Below, in pieces: positions 34,801 through 44,452 of a DNA stretch of 64,000 nt. Each line of letters opens with the position of its first letter. The stretch's first letter is position 1. The translations under genes were made by a program, and so were the position numbers. The notes beneath the pieces were generated by a model, which ran no database searches, was not told the DNA's origin, and was given only the letters and a program-made list of their open reading frames with translations. The DNA is from Mesostigma viride (taxonomy: Eukaryota > Streptophyta > Mesostigmatophyceae > Mesostigmatales > Mesostigmataceae), in contig RPFO01000312.1 of assembly GCA_009746045.1 (NCBI GenBank), positions 1,348,823 to 1,412,822 of the forward strand, given 5' to 3'.

Positions 34801-37800
34801 CCGTGCCCCTTTAACTGTCTTCCCCTGCCCTGCTCCGTGCCCCTTTAACTGTCTTCCCCTGCCCTGCTCCGTGTCCCTTTAACTGTCTTCCCCTGCCCTG
34901 CTCCGTGCCCCTTTAACTGTCTTCCCCTGCCCTGCTCCGTGCCCCTTGAACTGTCTTCCCCTGCCCTGCTCCGTGCCCCTTTAACTGTCTTCCCCTGCCC
35001 TGCTCCATGTCCTGTTAACTGTCTTCCCCTGCCCTGCTCCGTGTCCCTTTCACTGTCTTCCCCTGCCCTGCTTCGTGCCCCTTGAACTGTCTTCCCCTGC
35101 CCTGCTCCGTGCCCCTTTAACTGTCTTCCCCTGCCCTGCTCCATGTCCTGTTAACTGTCTTCCCCTGCCCTGCTCCGTGTCCCTTTCACTGTCTTCCCCT
35201 GCCCTGCTCCGTGCCCCTTTAACTGTCTTCCCCCGCCCTGCTCCGTGTCGCTTTAACTGTCTTCCCCTGCCCTGCTCCGTGCCCCTTTCACTGTCTTCCC
35301 CTGCCCTGCTCCGTGTGCCTTTAACTGTCTTCCCCTGCCCTGCTCCGTGCCCCTTTCACTGTCTTCCCCTGCCCTGCTCCGTGTCCCTTTAACTGTCTTC
35401 CCCTGCCCTGCTCCGTGCCCCTTTAACTGTCTTCCCCTGCCCTGCTCCGTGTCCGGTTAACTGTCTTCCCCTGCCCTGCTCCGTGTCCCGTTAACTGTCT
35501 TCCCCTGCCCTGCTCCGTGTCCCGTTAACTGTCTTCCCCTGCCCTGCTCGGTGTCGCTTTAACTGTCTTCCCCTGCCCTGCTCCGTGTCCCGTTAACTGT
35601 CTTCCCCTGCCCTGCTCCGTGCCCCTTTAACTGTCTTCCCCTGCCCTGCTCCATGTCCCGTTAACTGTCTTCCCCTGCCCTGCTCCGTGTCCCGTTAACT
35701 GTCTTCCCCTGCCCTGCTCCGTGCCCCTTTAACTGTCTTCCCCTGCCCTGCTCCGTGTCGCTTTAACTGTCTTCCCCTGCCCTGCTCCGTGCCCCTTTAA
35801 CTGTCTTCCCCTGCCCTGCTCCGTGCCCCTTTAACTGTCTTCCCCTGCCCTGCTCCGTGCCCCTTTAACTGTCTTCCCCTGCCCTGCTCCGTGTCCCGTT
35901 AACTGTCTTCCCCTGCCCTGCTCCGTGTCCCGTTAACTGTCTTCCCCTGCCCTGCTCGGTGTCGCTTTAACTGTCTTCCCCTGCCCTGCTCCGTGTCCCG
36001 TTAACTGTCTTCCCCTGCCCTGCTCCGTGTCCCGTTAACTGTCTTCCCCTGCCCTGCTCCGTGTCCCTTTAACTGTCTTCCCCTGCCCTGCTCCGCGTCC
36101 CTTTAACTGTCTTCCCCTGCCCTGCTCCGTGTCCCGTTAACTGTCTTCCCCTGCCCTGCTCCGTGCCCCTTTCACTGTCTTCCCCTGCCCTGCTCCGTGT
36201 CCCTTTAACTGTCTTCCCCTGCCCTGCTCCATGTCCCTTTAACTGTCTTCCCCTGCCCTGCTCCATGTCCCGCTAACTGTCTTCCCCTGCCCTGCTCCAT
36301 GTCCCGTTAACTGTCTTCCCCTGCCCTGCTCCATGTCCCTTTAACTGTCTTCCCCTGCCCTGCTCCATGTCCCGTTAACTGTCTTCCCCTGCCCTGCTCC
36401 GTGTCCCTTTAACTGTCTTCCCCTGCCCTGCTCCGTGTCGCTGCTCTGTCACCCCGCCCAACGGCCCGCAGACCACCATGCGCCTTGTGTCCAACAAGGC
36501 TCACTGTTCCTTAAGGGGACTCGCACGTCCAAAAGCCTGAAAAACTGACTTTAATGAATATCAGTTCCAATGCACTTGGGAACCATCTAGTGATGATTGA
36601 CAACCATAAATATGATGTTTGGACATTCATGCCACCACTTGTTGGGGGTACTACCCCCAACCACGCACCGGTGGCGAGCTAAAAATAGAAAAAGACGCTA
36701 TTTATGAGATATTTTTCCCAAGACAAACCACTTATCCAAATGACCTGCCCATACATTCCTGCAAAGTTCCCCCACTTCTAAAAAATCTGGGCTATTCACA
36801 TGGTCAAAATAATCACATTTGTTTGAGTTATTAATTTCCCCGCAAAATGGGTACTTTTTTGAGCCAAAAAAAAAAAATCAAATCATCAACACATCGAATG
36901 GGGTCATCCATACATGCGAAATTCCACTGAGTGGGGGGAAACACAACCCCAAAGTTTGAGCTCATTCTGACAAGCGTAGCTCAAGTTATTGATTTTTCTG
37001 TGATGCCACCTGGGTAGACGCTAAAAGAGAATTGAGCTAGTGCTGAGCCAAAATGACATCTGTTTTGCTACCCTAGACACCCAAAAACATGCCCACTTTG
37101 ATCACGGAGTGTGAGGAGGATGTCCGCAGCCTCATACGCCCCACCCCTCCATCAGCACAGCCAGCCTTGTGAGTCTACCCTTAACAACAAGGCTGGTAGG
37201 ACGACACGCCTGAGCAGCATATGTAATGCCTATCTCAGGCTAATAATGTGTGATTTTGTGCCAACAACCAAGTTGTTTCACCCAACAACACATTAAAAAC
37301 CCTCTTCCAAAATGCCCAACAAGCCGGACACGTGGAGGACCACACACGCAGTATATAAAGAGAAAATAAGCTGACTTTTTATCCAACCAACCTGTGGCTA
37401 GCTGCTCTGGTTAGCATGACAAAGGCTATCATTTACTCAGTGGGAAAGGAGACCATTGGAACAACCTACCTGACGCATGTGCCACCAAAGCATTGTGTCC
37501 CGCAAAATGCACACTGCCTCCTTTCTAACAAGCACGAGCCACTTTCTTTAGGAGACAGGCGCCAGCTCGTCAGTGTCTGGGGAAAATGATGCCGCTGCTT
37601 AGGAAGACCGCGTGAATTTCCTCGAACACAACTGTCTATAAAGCGAAAGAAATTTCAGAGAAGCATGGAAAGAAAGCATTACACCTTCCCGACAGGTTGC
37701 GGGCCACGCGCTGCAGAAAGCCAGCCATGTCACAGACGAACTTGCTTAAAGACATCCAGGAATCCAGCGATGCAGCGCCAGGACCCGCAACTTCCTGGCT

Positions 37801-39834
37801 GCATCTGGCCGGAAAGAAGGCAGAAAGCTTACGCTCAACGAGCTAAGAAAGCAGGAAAGCGCTATCTTAGGACGTTTAATACAAGAACGTACCATAACGG
37901 GCATTTATTCGTGCCCAGGCGCACAAGAAAGGCCACCCTTTCATGGAGAGGTCGGGCGCGCATCGCGCAGGCCTAATGTTATCTTACCGAAAAATGACGG
38001 GAAAGGTAAAGATAGCAGCTGGAATTTTTACGGCTTTAGAAACATCATTAAACTAGCTTCCATTAGGACCATCAAAACTGGCAACAATCGACAATCACAC
38101 CTGCAGGCATCCATTATACTTTATTCATCCCGACAGAAGTTCAGGCCGGACCCCCCCTGCCGATGGCAAAGAAAAAAAGCCCGCAACATTATAGATCGCA
38201 ACCATCCTACCATAAATTAGAATCAGTAGCTAATTTTCTCCAACAATCGAGCATTTTTTCTGCTTTCCGCGTGCCAGATTTGTCACGTTTCGTCTAAAAG
38301 CAGTCGCCATGGCCACTTCCGCAAGGGGTGCGCGCACCGTGCACCCACTTCTCACGGTACGGAGGGGTACCGCGGAATTTTTTGGCGCGGAAAATATTCG
38401 CCGCGCCGAGTCCCCTTAAAGTTCACGGCGCGCCTTGTGCCCCCTTTTACCTATCACATAATCTACTTTCTAGATGTTTTACCAAATTATCTACTCTACG
38501 GCCACCTATCTGTCCGCTCCACCGCGTGATGCCCGTTCCCTGCCCTGTTGCTATCGATCCCCTGAACAGGGCGTTCACGCGTTCCACAACTTCACAAAGC
38601 GCCGGCTCTATCGCGACACATTCTTCGATCGGCGACGGTCCCGTGCCTCCGACTTCGACAAGGGCAGGGAGGGGGAGCGCAGCAGCAGCAGCAGGAATGC
38701 TTCAGGGGAGCTCCCGAGGGGTGACGGGGGAAAGAATGGTGGTGGGCCCTCGGCCAGTGAGGCAGCGGGGGCATCGGCGGCGGCTGGAGGGCTCCAGAAA
38801 CTCTTTGCCGACCTGCGCGCGTTCTTGTTCGGCCGAGAACAGCCAGTGGAGACCTCCAGTTCTAACGCTTTGTCAGCATCGCCAGCGACGCTGACGTCAG
38901 CGACCCTATCGTCGTCATCATCTACAGGACCGTCCTCCACGTCACAAAACCCATCGCCACTCTCAACGCCAGCAGCGGCTGCAGCAGCAAGCACATCTGC
39001 GGCAACAGCATCAATTTTGGGACAAGCTCGTCCTCGGCAGCGCAACGGCAGTGGTGCTAGTACCCCGTATAGTGACCAGGAGGGACGCGCACCCGAGAGA
39101 GGGTGGTCCGGTTCCCCCCTGGTGGCCTCTGACCTCCCGAGCAACAGGCAGTCGCCACCTGTCACCTCGGTGAATGCTCTGGAAGCTTCATCTGGTGAAG
39201 AGGCATGCCATGATGGGGCTTCTGACGCAGGCGTGGGTCCCCAGGTAGAGATGGCCGGTCGGCGCCGACGGCGTGCGGATGCCAGCAGTCCCTCTTCCGA
39301 GGGCGAAGAAGACGACGATTCCGCCGCCTCTGCTGCGGCCGATAGTAACGAGAGTGACGAGGAGAGGGAGGATGACGAGGACGACGAGGTGGGCAGCGAG
39401 GCGGGCGGCGAGCTGGCACCGCAGTACGGCGACAACGGGGAGTTGTTGCTGTCACGCCGCAAGCCAGTTCTCTCCTGGTCCGACGTGATCGACCCCGAGG
39501 ATGCCATCTCCAAGCGCCACTTCCGACGCATCTTCGAGTTCACGTGCTCCGACGTGGAGATGATCGCGGGGCGGCCGATCGTGCGCATCATCGTGTCGGG
39601 CAACTCGTTCCTCCTCAACCAGGTGGGTGGGCGCTTCAATCGTTAGTTGCGAGAGACAGCTCGTCCAGCAACTCGTTCTTACTTAATCAGGTGGGTGTGC
39701 CGACGCTTGCAGGAAACTTGTTCCTCCTCAATCAGGTGGGTGAGCAGGAAACTCCTTTGTCCTCAACCAGGGGGTAGCTTGATTTGTTAGTTGCGACAGA
39801 CAGGTTGTCGGTAAGCTTGTTCCTTCTCAACCGA

Positions 39835-39869
<35 letters not shown>

Positions 39870-42076
39870 TGTGCTGCAAATGTTGGTTGCCAAAATGTCG
39901 ATCAACTCCGTCCTCCTTCACCAGGTGGGTATGCCTTCCCTTGTCAGGGCTGGGCGTCTCCTTTCTGTTGTGCCAGGTGGGTTGGCTTGGTTGCTCTCGG
40001 AAAAGTCGCTTCTCCTTCATCAGGGCGGTGCACATCATCGTGATGGGGCAATGCCTGTCTGCGTAGTCAGGTGGGTGTGCATGCAGGGAACGCGGCTGCT
40101 TCTTGATCAGGTGTCAGAATGCCATATTGTCTCGGGCGACTCGTTTTTCCCTAATCAGGCGGGCGTGCTTCCATAATGATTGAGGGGCAACTCCTTTTTG
40201 TTGTGCCGGGTAAAGTTGCTTCATCTCTGTCGAAAAACTCATTCCTGCTCAACCTGGTGCATGTGCTCGAGTACAAGTGTTTGGGCACCTCCTTCCTGTT
40301 TTGCCAGGGGGATTCGCACGAGGCCTTTCCAGCAGATACCTGTATTTACTTCATCCAGCATGTGCGAATGTATTCAAGTAGTTTAACCCCCCGACTCCAC
40401 GCCCCTGCGACACTAGAAAAGATAATAAATAGTAAAATATGCAGCCCACCGCCCACCAGATTTGCTGCCTGGTTCAGTTAACCCTCTCAAACCGTGGCCG
40501 CACACGAACCCAATCATATACCGCGTTCCGCCCCCCACCAGATCCGCTGCATGGTCGGCATCAGCATGGCGGTGGCCCAGGGCTTTGTTCCCCCAGAGAT
40601 CATCCCTCTCATGCTGGCGAAGCAGGTGCGCGCCAACGTGCCCAAGGCGCCACCCCAGAACCTCTTCCTCGCCTCCTCCGTCTTCAACTTTGCGCGCCGG
40701 CAGACGCACGCGGGCGCGGCGCCTGACCCGGACGAGGACGCAGGTGAGGGATGGACGTGAGAATGGAGATGAGGGTAAGGAAAACGAGGGCGAGGGCGAG
40801 GACGAGGACGAGGGCACAGGTGAGGATGACAGCGAGGGTGGAAGTGAGGACCACGGTGAGAAGCGACAAAGGGATGCTGGTTAGGGCAAAGATGATGAAG
40901 GCGGGGGCAAGGACCAAGGCGAGCGTAAGATGGAGGACCAAGCTGAGGGGGGCAAGAGGATGGCAGTGAGAGTACGGAGGATGGGTGAGGAGCGGGGACG
41001 GAAATAAAGACCAAGCGGAAGATAATAACAAGGATGAAGGCAGGGATGGAAGTGAGAATAGGGTGAGGATAATAATGAGGGCAGAGATGAGGATAAATAG
41101 TAATTAATCTGATAGTAATGATAATGAGGGCAGCGGTGAGGATTAAGGTGAGGATGACGGGAGCGCAAAGCGGTGGGGGCGATGGCAGCCTTGACGGCTT
41201 GGTGTTTGTGTTCATGGTATCTTGGTTACTACATCTGGGGGATGTTAATTTATTTTCGCTATTGAAGTTGCCAGTTGGCCGCTAGAGAGATCTTGATGTA
41301 GCTTGTGGCAGGTTAGGTTACCTTCCGTACGAGTCACTACGCAGCCATAACAGTTGGTGAGGATGTATATGAGATGGTTCTGGACTAGCCTTGGACAGGC
41401 GGCGATGATAGACAACTGTTATGATTCCTAGCTGTCCTGAGCACTAATCTGATTTGTGGAATGTGCATTACTTAAGGTTGCATCCCCCGAGCTGCTATCC
41501 GCAGGACCGATGCCATGCTGTGCTTCGACAACTCCGTGCTTGGACGGGCATTATTGCGTACAGTATGTCCTTCCCCACGAAGGCATGCTAACAAAAGTTG
41601 CGTGACATGCGTCAGAGATGTCGAGTCGTAAGTGGAGAATGGATGAAGAGAGGACGAAAGGCTTGGCCATGACCAGTAAGCCGACAAACAGACTCAATTG
41701 TTTATCAAGTAAAACCAACTAGCTCATAAAACGACCCGGAGTGACTAACTAATTGCTTACCCCATGGCTTATTCATGCCTGGTTTGTTGATCCCCAAACA
41801 GACTCGCCCTTCCGGTCGCAGCGCATGCTAGAGATTGGCCCCGTCGCGCAGCAGGCCATCCTGGAGTACCGCGACAACACGATGCTCCCTGGCATCATCG
41901 CCCTGGTCGACGCGCCAGGGAGCGTGTGGTCCCAGTGGACCTCGGGGTGGATGGAGCGGCAGGCGGCGTACCCACCTGAGGACTTGGCATCGGCCTTGGA
42001 GCAGTACCGGGCGTGGCTGGCTCGAAAGGCATTGTTGAACCAGGAGGTGGTGGAGGAGGAGGAATTTGTGGAGTAG
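25810..42076 (+). CDS. PUS1: tRNA pseudouridine synthase, PUS1/TruA family, 8 exons
   Basis: Converts uridine to pseudouridine in tRNA. Exons: (25810 or later)-26457, 27944-27979 (36-nt micro-exon), 29192-29304, 30183-30331, 30833-31121, 38570-39622, 40542-40743 and 41802-42076. All seven joins are in phase with GT/AG sites. Motifs in order: [31 protein letters not shown] (the Thr codon is made by the micro-exon join), [10 protein letters not shown] with the catalytic Asp in RTDKG, then [38 protein letters not shown] created at the 31121/38570 join, SGNSFLLNQ joined to IRCMVG, and a C-terminal domain ending EEEEFVE. Exon 38570-39622 has a Ser/Glu/Asp-rich insertion of about 270 residues absent from typical family members. 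The N-terminal start is uncertain: the frame is open from ATG 25810 and could encode a transit-like leader, or the exon may begin after an acceptor near 26282. Intron 5 is 7,448 bases. Confidence 0.9.
26441..26790 (+). repeat. Tandem copies of the pseudouridine synthase exon 1 end plus splice donor
   Basis: Exon 1 ends GGCACCGAGTTCAAGG with donor GTGCGTGGCTGCTCGG. Four further copies follow in the intron: GGTCCAAGGGTGCGTGCCTA, GGATCCAAGGGTGCGTGCCT, ACTGAGTTCAAGGGTGTTTA and ACTGAGTCCAAGGGTGTTTA, at spacings of about 70-110 bases, each followed by CTCGG and an AT-rich segment. Confidence 0.9.
28028..28075 (+). pseudogene. Diverged duplicate of the 36-nt micro-exon
   Basis: About 90 bases after the micro-exon 27944-27979 the same block recurs as AGACAGCAGGAGGACAGC and GAGGAGCTGGACAATAAG. 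The donor GACAGTGAG has become GACAATAAG, which lacks GT, so this copy should not be spliced at that point. Downstream sequence also matches (TTGCATCCGCTG against TTGTATGCTGCT), so about 90 bases were duplicated. Confidence 0.75.
28115..28290. repeat. About 35-bp AT-rich tandem repeat, about 5 copies
   Basis: Units of the type GTAAACATACTACTATTGTT with ACAACTATTGTTTT, in pseudouridine synthase intron 2. Confidence 0.9.
28300..29050. other. Remainder of pseudouridine synthase intron 2, no gene seen
   Basis: No ORF with recognisable motifs and no clear repeat; sequence of ordinary intron composition between the 35-bp array and the GATATCACCCC repeat. Confidence 0.4.
29060..29180. repeat. About 37-bp tandem repeat (ATGATATCACCCCGACATTT), 4 copies
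   Basis: Degenerate units ending just before the acceptor of pseudouridine synthase exon 3 at 29192. Confidence 0.85.
29325..29480. repeat. (AAT)n/(TTA)n and CAG-rich microsatellites
   Basis: AT-rich trinucleotide tracts at 29325-29395, then AGCAGCAGCAGTAGCAGCAG-type repeats to about 29480, in pseudouridine synthase intron 3. Confidence 0.85.
31155..31355. repeat. 37-bp minisatellite, about 5 copies
   Basis: Near-perfect units starting TTAAAATACTACTACGAAAG, at the start of the 7.4-kb fifth intron of the pseudouridine synthase gene. Confidence 0.95.
31414..32915. repeat. 17/20-bp minisatellite, about 1.5 kb
   Basis: Array of TGCCCAATGGCATGACG (17 bp) and a longer form with an extra GATGAT step (20 bp), with variants CAAGGG, CAATTG and CAGTTG. 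Segments of several hundred bases are themselves repeated (31900-32400 resembles 32400-32900), so higher-order duplication occurred. The minus strand is open in three frames for about 500 codons because of the sequence, not because of coding. Confidence 0.97.
32950..36437. repeat. 34-bp minisatellite, about 102 copies (3.5 kb)
   Basis: Head-to-tail units of CTTCCCCTGCCCTGCTCCGT followed by a variable stretch such as GCCCCTTTAACTGT or GTCCCGTTAACTGT. Variation is concentrated in the last 14 bases; the CCCCTGCCCTGCTCC core is nearly invariant. The plus strand is strongly pyrimidine-rich. It lies wholly inside pseudouridine synthase intron 5. Confidence 0.98.
36511..38419. mobile_element. TTAA-bounded DNA element, 1.9 kb, non-autonomous (piggyBac-like)
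   Basis: The left end reads TTAAGGGGACTCG and the right end CGAGTCCCCTTAA, giving a 9-bp perfect terminal inverted repeat (GGGGACTCG) flanked by TTAA on both sides. TTAA target duplication is the hallmark of piggyBac-family transposons. The interior is AT-richer than the surrounding intron and has no ORF longer than 103 codons and no transposase motif, so the copy cannot move by itself. It ends 150 bases before pseudouridine synthase exon 38570. Family assignment rests only on the ends. Confidence 0.75.
39605..40330 (+). repeat. Degenerate tandem copies of the pseudouridine synthase exon 6 end plus splice donor
   Basis: Exon 38570-39622 ends AACTCGTTCCTCCTCAACCAG with donor GTGGGTGG. The intron then repeats this block about ten times, e.g. 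AACTCGTTCTTACTTAATCAG GTGGGTG at about 39672, AACTTGTTCCTCCTCAATCAG GTGGGTG at 39715, CTCCGTCCTCCTTCACCAGGT at 39906, and CGTTTTTCCCTAATCAGGCGG at 40143. Spacing is 50-80 bases. A (GT)n tract lies at 39838-39868. Confidence 0.88.
40730..41110 (+). repeat. Purine-rich low-complexity tract with repeated GGTGAGGA
   Basis: Begins at the end of pseudouridine synthase exon 40542-40743 (GACGAGGACGCAG, donor GTGAGG) and repeats G/A-rich units such as GAGGACGAGGGCACAGGTGAGG for almost 400 bases in the following intron. Confidence 0.8.
41111..41801. other. Remainder of the last pseudouridine synthase intron, no gene seen
   Basis: No recognisable ORF or clear repeat; ends at the CCAAACAG acceptor of the last exon. 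Confidence 0.4.
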
Positions 42077-42429
42077 CGGGTCGCCAAGGTGGAGGCGGGC
42101 TCGAGCGTGCCAAATCGTAGAATGCATTTGACACATCCTGTACCAAGGATGCGCTTATAGACACTTCCCCCCAGCCATACTTCGGGAACAGACGAGAATT
42201 TGAATGATTCGGTGCTGTCCCGACCACTGCCATCGTCGTCATCGCCTATTGTCCAGAGCTCTGCGTAATATGTAATGGCGCACGTAACTCTTGTTCACGT
42301 AGCTTACTTTACTGCACACCCCATAAGTCATTACCGCTGTCGCAAATTTTCTACTGCACTTTTGTGCTCCGTGATCCCGCGAGTCTCGTACCCCAACAGT
42401 GGACGAAAGTGAGTTGTGCTTTTCAAGTT

Positions 42430-42545
42430 AGGATTAATAAATTTTACGTTATTAATCATAATAACTGGAATAATAATAATAGTAAGACTACTAGTAATAA
42501 TGATAATAATAATAATAATAATGGTTGTCTCCTTGATAATAATCA
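42430..42545. repeat. (AAT)n-rich tract
   Basis: AT-rich degenerate trinucleotide repeat (AATAATAATAATAATAATGG) about 350 bases 3' of the pseudouridine synthase stop. Confidence 0.85.
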
Positions 42546-42734
42546 CTCCCGGCCAGTTAGGCTCGAAACACACGCCCTGATCAAGCAAGCCGTTTCCGGC
42601 CCCACCGTCTAGGTCATCTACTCGCTCTACACGTAAGCCAGCCATCATTTCAATGCACAAGGCTACACATTTCCCTTTCCATCTCCATTCATAGTTCATC
42701 ATCCTGAACGACTCGAAAACGCGGACAAGACACC

Positions 42735-42796
42735 GGCAGGCTCAAGCAACCATGGTCCGGATTCTCCCGATTTCTGGCCTGGGCTGGTTGTCTCCT
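42735..42796 (+). repeat. Dispersed repeat copy (CCATGGTCCGGATTCTCCCG)
   Basis: Second copy of the repeat at 22807-22868, same orientation, about 90% identical by eye. Confidence 0.8.
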
Positions 42797-43223
42797 TGAT
42801 AATACCCTTCTACGCACAATGATATCACGTAGTATTTCTAGCACAATTTCCGAATTACTGGCACACTCACAGGTAAAATATTTGTTTTTTTCTTTTCGCG
42901 AGTTTGGTAACTAATTGGGATGCGCATGCCTACAGATCAGCCGTTAATTAATTAATTAATTATCAACATCACTCCGTTGGGAGTAGATGTAGCACATAGC
43001 CCTGAGAAGGGGCATATGGCTTTTAATACATTCTAGGCTACTTCATGCAAGGGTGGGAATGTAAGCTACCCCTGCTCTAGGTGCACCAGGGCACCTGCAC
43101 CCTCATGGTCTATCACGCTATGCCCGGGTAAGGGGGGAGCATGCCTGTGAGGGAGGAAGATCATCATGGCTATACAAGAGCTAGGACATGGCGTCTCGAC
43201 AGAGAGCATCTCTCTGCATGGCA

Positions 43224-43322
43224 TAGAATGGCTAAATTCTTAATGCAACATCCATGGGGGTCCCATTATAGGCATGGCGTGGCTAAATTCTGAAGGCAAC
43301 ATCCATGGGGGCCATTATGGGC
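43224..43322. repeat. About 57-bp direct repeat, 2 copies
   Basis: GGCTAAATTCTTAATGCAAC and GGCTAAATTCTGAAGGCAAC each continue with ATCCATGGGGG and CATTAT. Confidence 0.8.
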
Positions 43323-43429
43323 GCACATGCGCGTGGGCCACATGCTAGGCTAAGCCTTACTAATCTACACTACTGGTATATATATTCCTCGCGGCACTCC
43401 CTCGGTCGCCTCCGTTCAATCTCCCGCCG

Positions 43430-44309
43430 CATTCCCTGCTCGCGTCATCGATAAACACCAGAAAACCTACGCGGGTATTCTGCACACGGCTGATTGGATT
43501 GCTCTTTTCGCGGACCTCAACGCCCAGGGACGTGCGTGGCTGTTCTCGCTTTCCTTGCGGAGTGTGGGCTCGGCGTACCTTCGTGCTCTTCCCATGGCCC
43601 CCCATTCGCCTTGGCTCCCAGCCACTACTCGGTGGCGCTCCGGCACCAGCTATTTGCCCCGCAGCCTCTTGTTCCGGCCGGGCGGCCTTGTGGTAGCTGT
43701 GGGCAGCCGCTGGATCCCACGGGGACTCACTACCTTGCCTGCATGGGGGGCCAACAGAATCAGAATTGGTATTTGTATTTGCACACTGTCCTCCTGACGG
43801 TGGTGCTCGCCATGATTCGGTCGGTTTTCCCCCACGCGAACATCCGGTCCGAGGATGCGGATGGCGCTGCCTTCTATTCCCCCAACCACCGGCCTGACAT
43901 CGTGGTGCTGGACTTTGAGGGGGGTGGCCGGCATCTGCTTATTGACGTTTCGGTGGCGCGGCCCTTGGCTCTTAGCCACGTGGCTGGGGCCTCCCTCACG
44001 GCAGGTTACACGGCGGACCGGGCGGAGCGGGCCAAGCTCCTGGCCTACGGCGACGTCGGGCACCATCGTGTGGTGCCCTTTGTCCTGGAGGAGTTTGGGG
44101 CCATGGGGCCCCTGACCTCCGCCTTCTTCAAGGAGTGTTGCCGGCTCCGGGAGGACCGGCTGGACCTGGAGGGCCAGCGGGCCCCATGGTCGGCGCGGAC
44201 CTGGACGTCATATTGGCGTCAGCGCTTGTCGGTGGCGCTGACTCGGGCCATGGCGGACATCATGCTCCGCCGTACGCGGGCTGATTTTGCGGTGCAGCAG
44301 GGCTATTAG
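43430..44309 (+). pseudogene. Non-LTR retrotransposon ORF2, C-terminal part, frameshifted
   Basis: Reads KTYAGILHTADWIALFADLN, then (after a frame change near 43600) SHYSVALRHQLF, a zinc-binding-type CGSCGQPLDPTGTHYLAC, RPDIVVLDF and LLIDVSVARP, then FVLEEFGAMG and RLSVALTRAMADIMLRRTRA to a stop at 44309. A cysteine motif followed by RPD and an acidic DV pair resembles the restriction-like nuclease region behind reverse transcriptase in some LINE families. The reverse transcriptase domain is absent, so the copy is truncated and dead. Family name not assigned. Confidence 0.65.
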
Positions 44310-44452
44310 GTTCCTCCCGTTAGGCGTTTCCATTGGTCTTATCGTAGTATAGAGCTTTGACATGGCTCTGTATATAGGTTTATAGCTGGGCGTTTGCTTT
44401 GGTTTGAGTGATTTCACTCTGCTGTAAGTAATTATATTTTTAATATATATTC

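Noticed and set aside
32950-36437. Short ORFs with Gly-Gln-Gly-Lys-type repeats on both strands
   Set aside because: They are translations of the 34-bp array and have no independent support.
38608-39639. 343-codon minus-strand ORF rich in Ser
   Set aside because: Antisense of the acidic insertion in the pseudouridine synthase exon.
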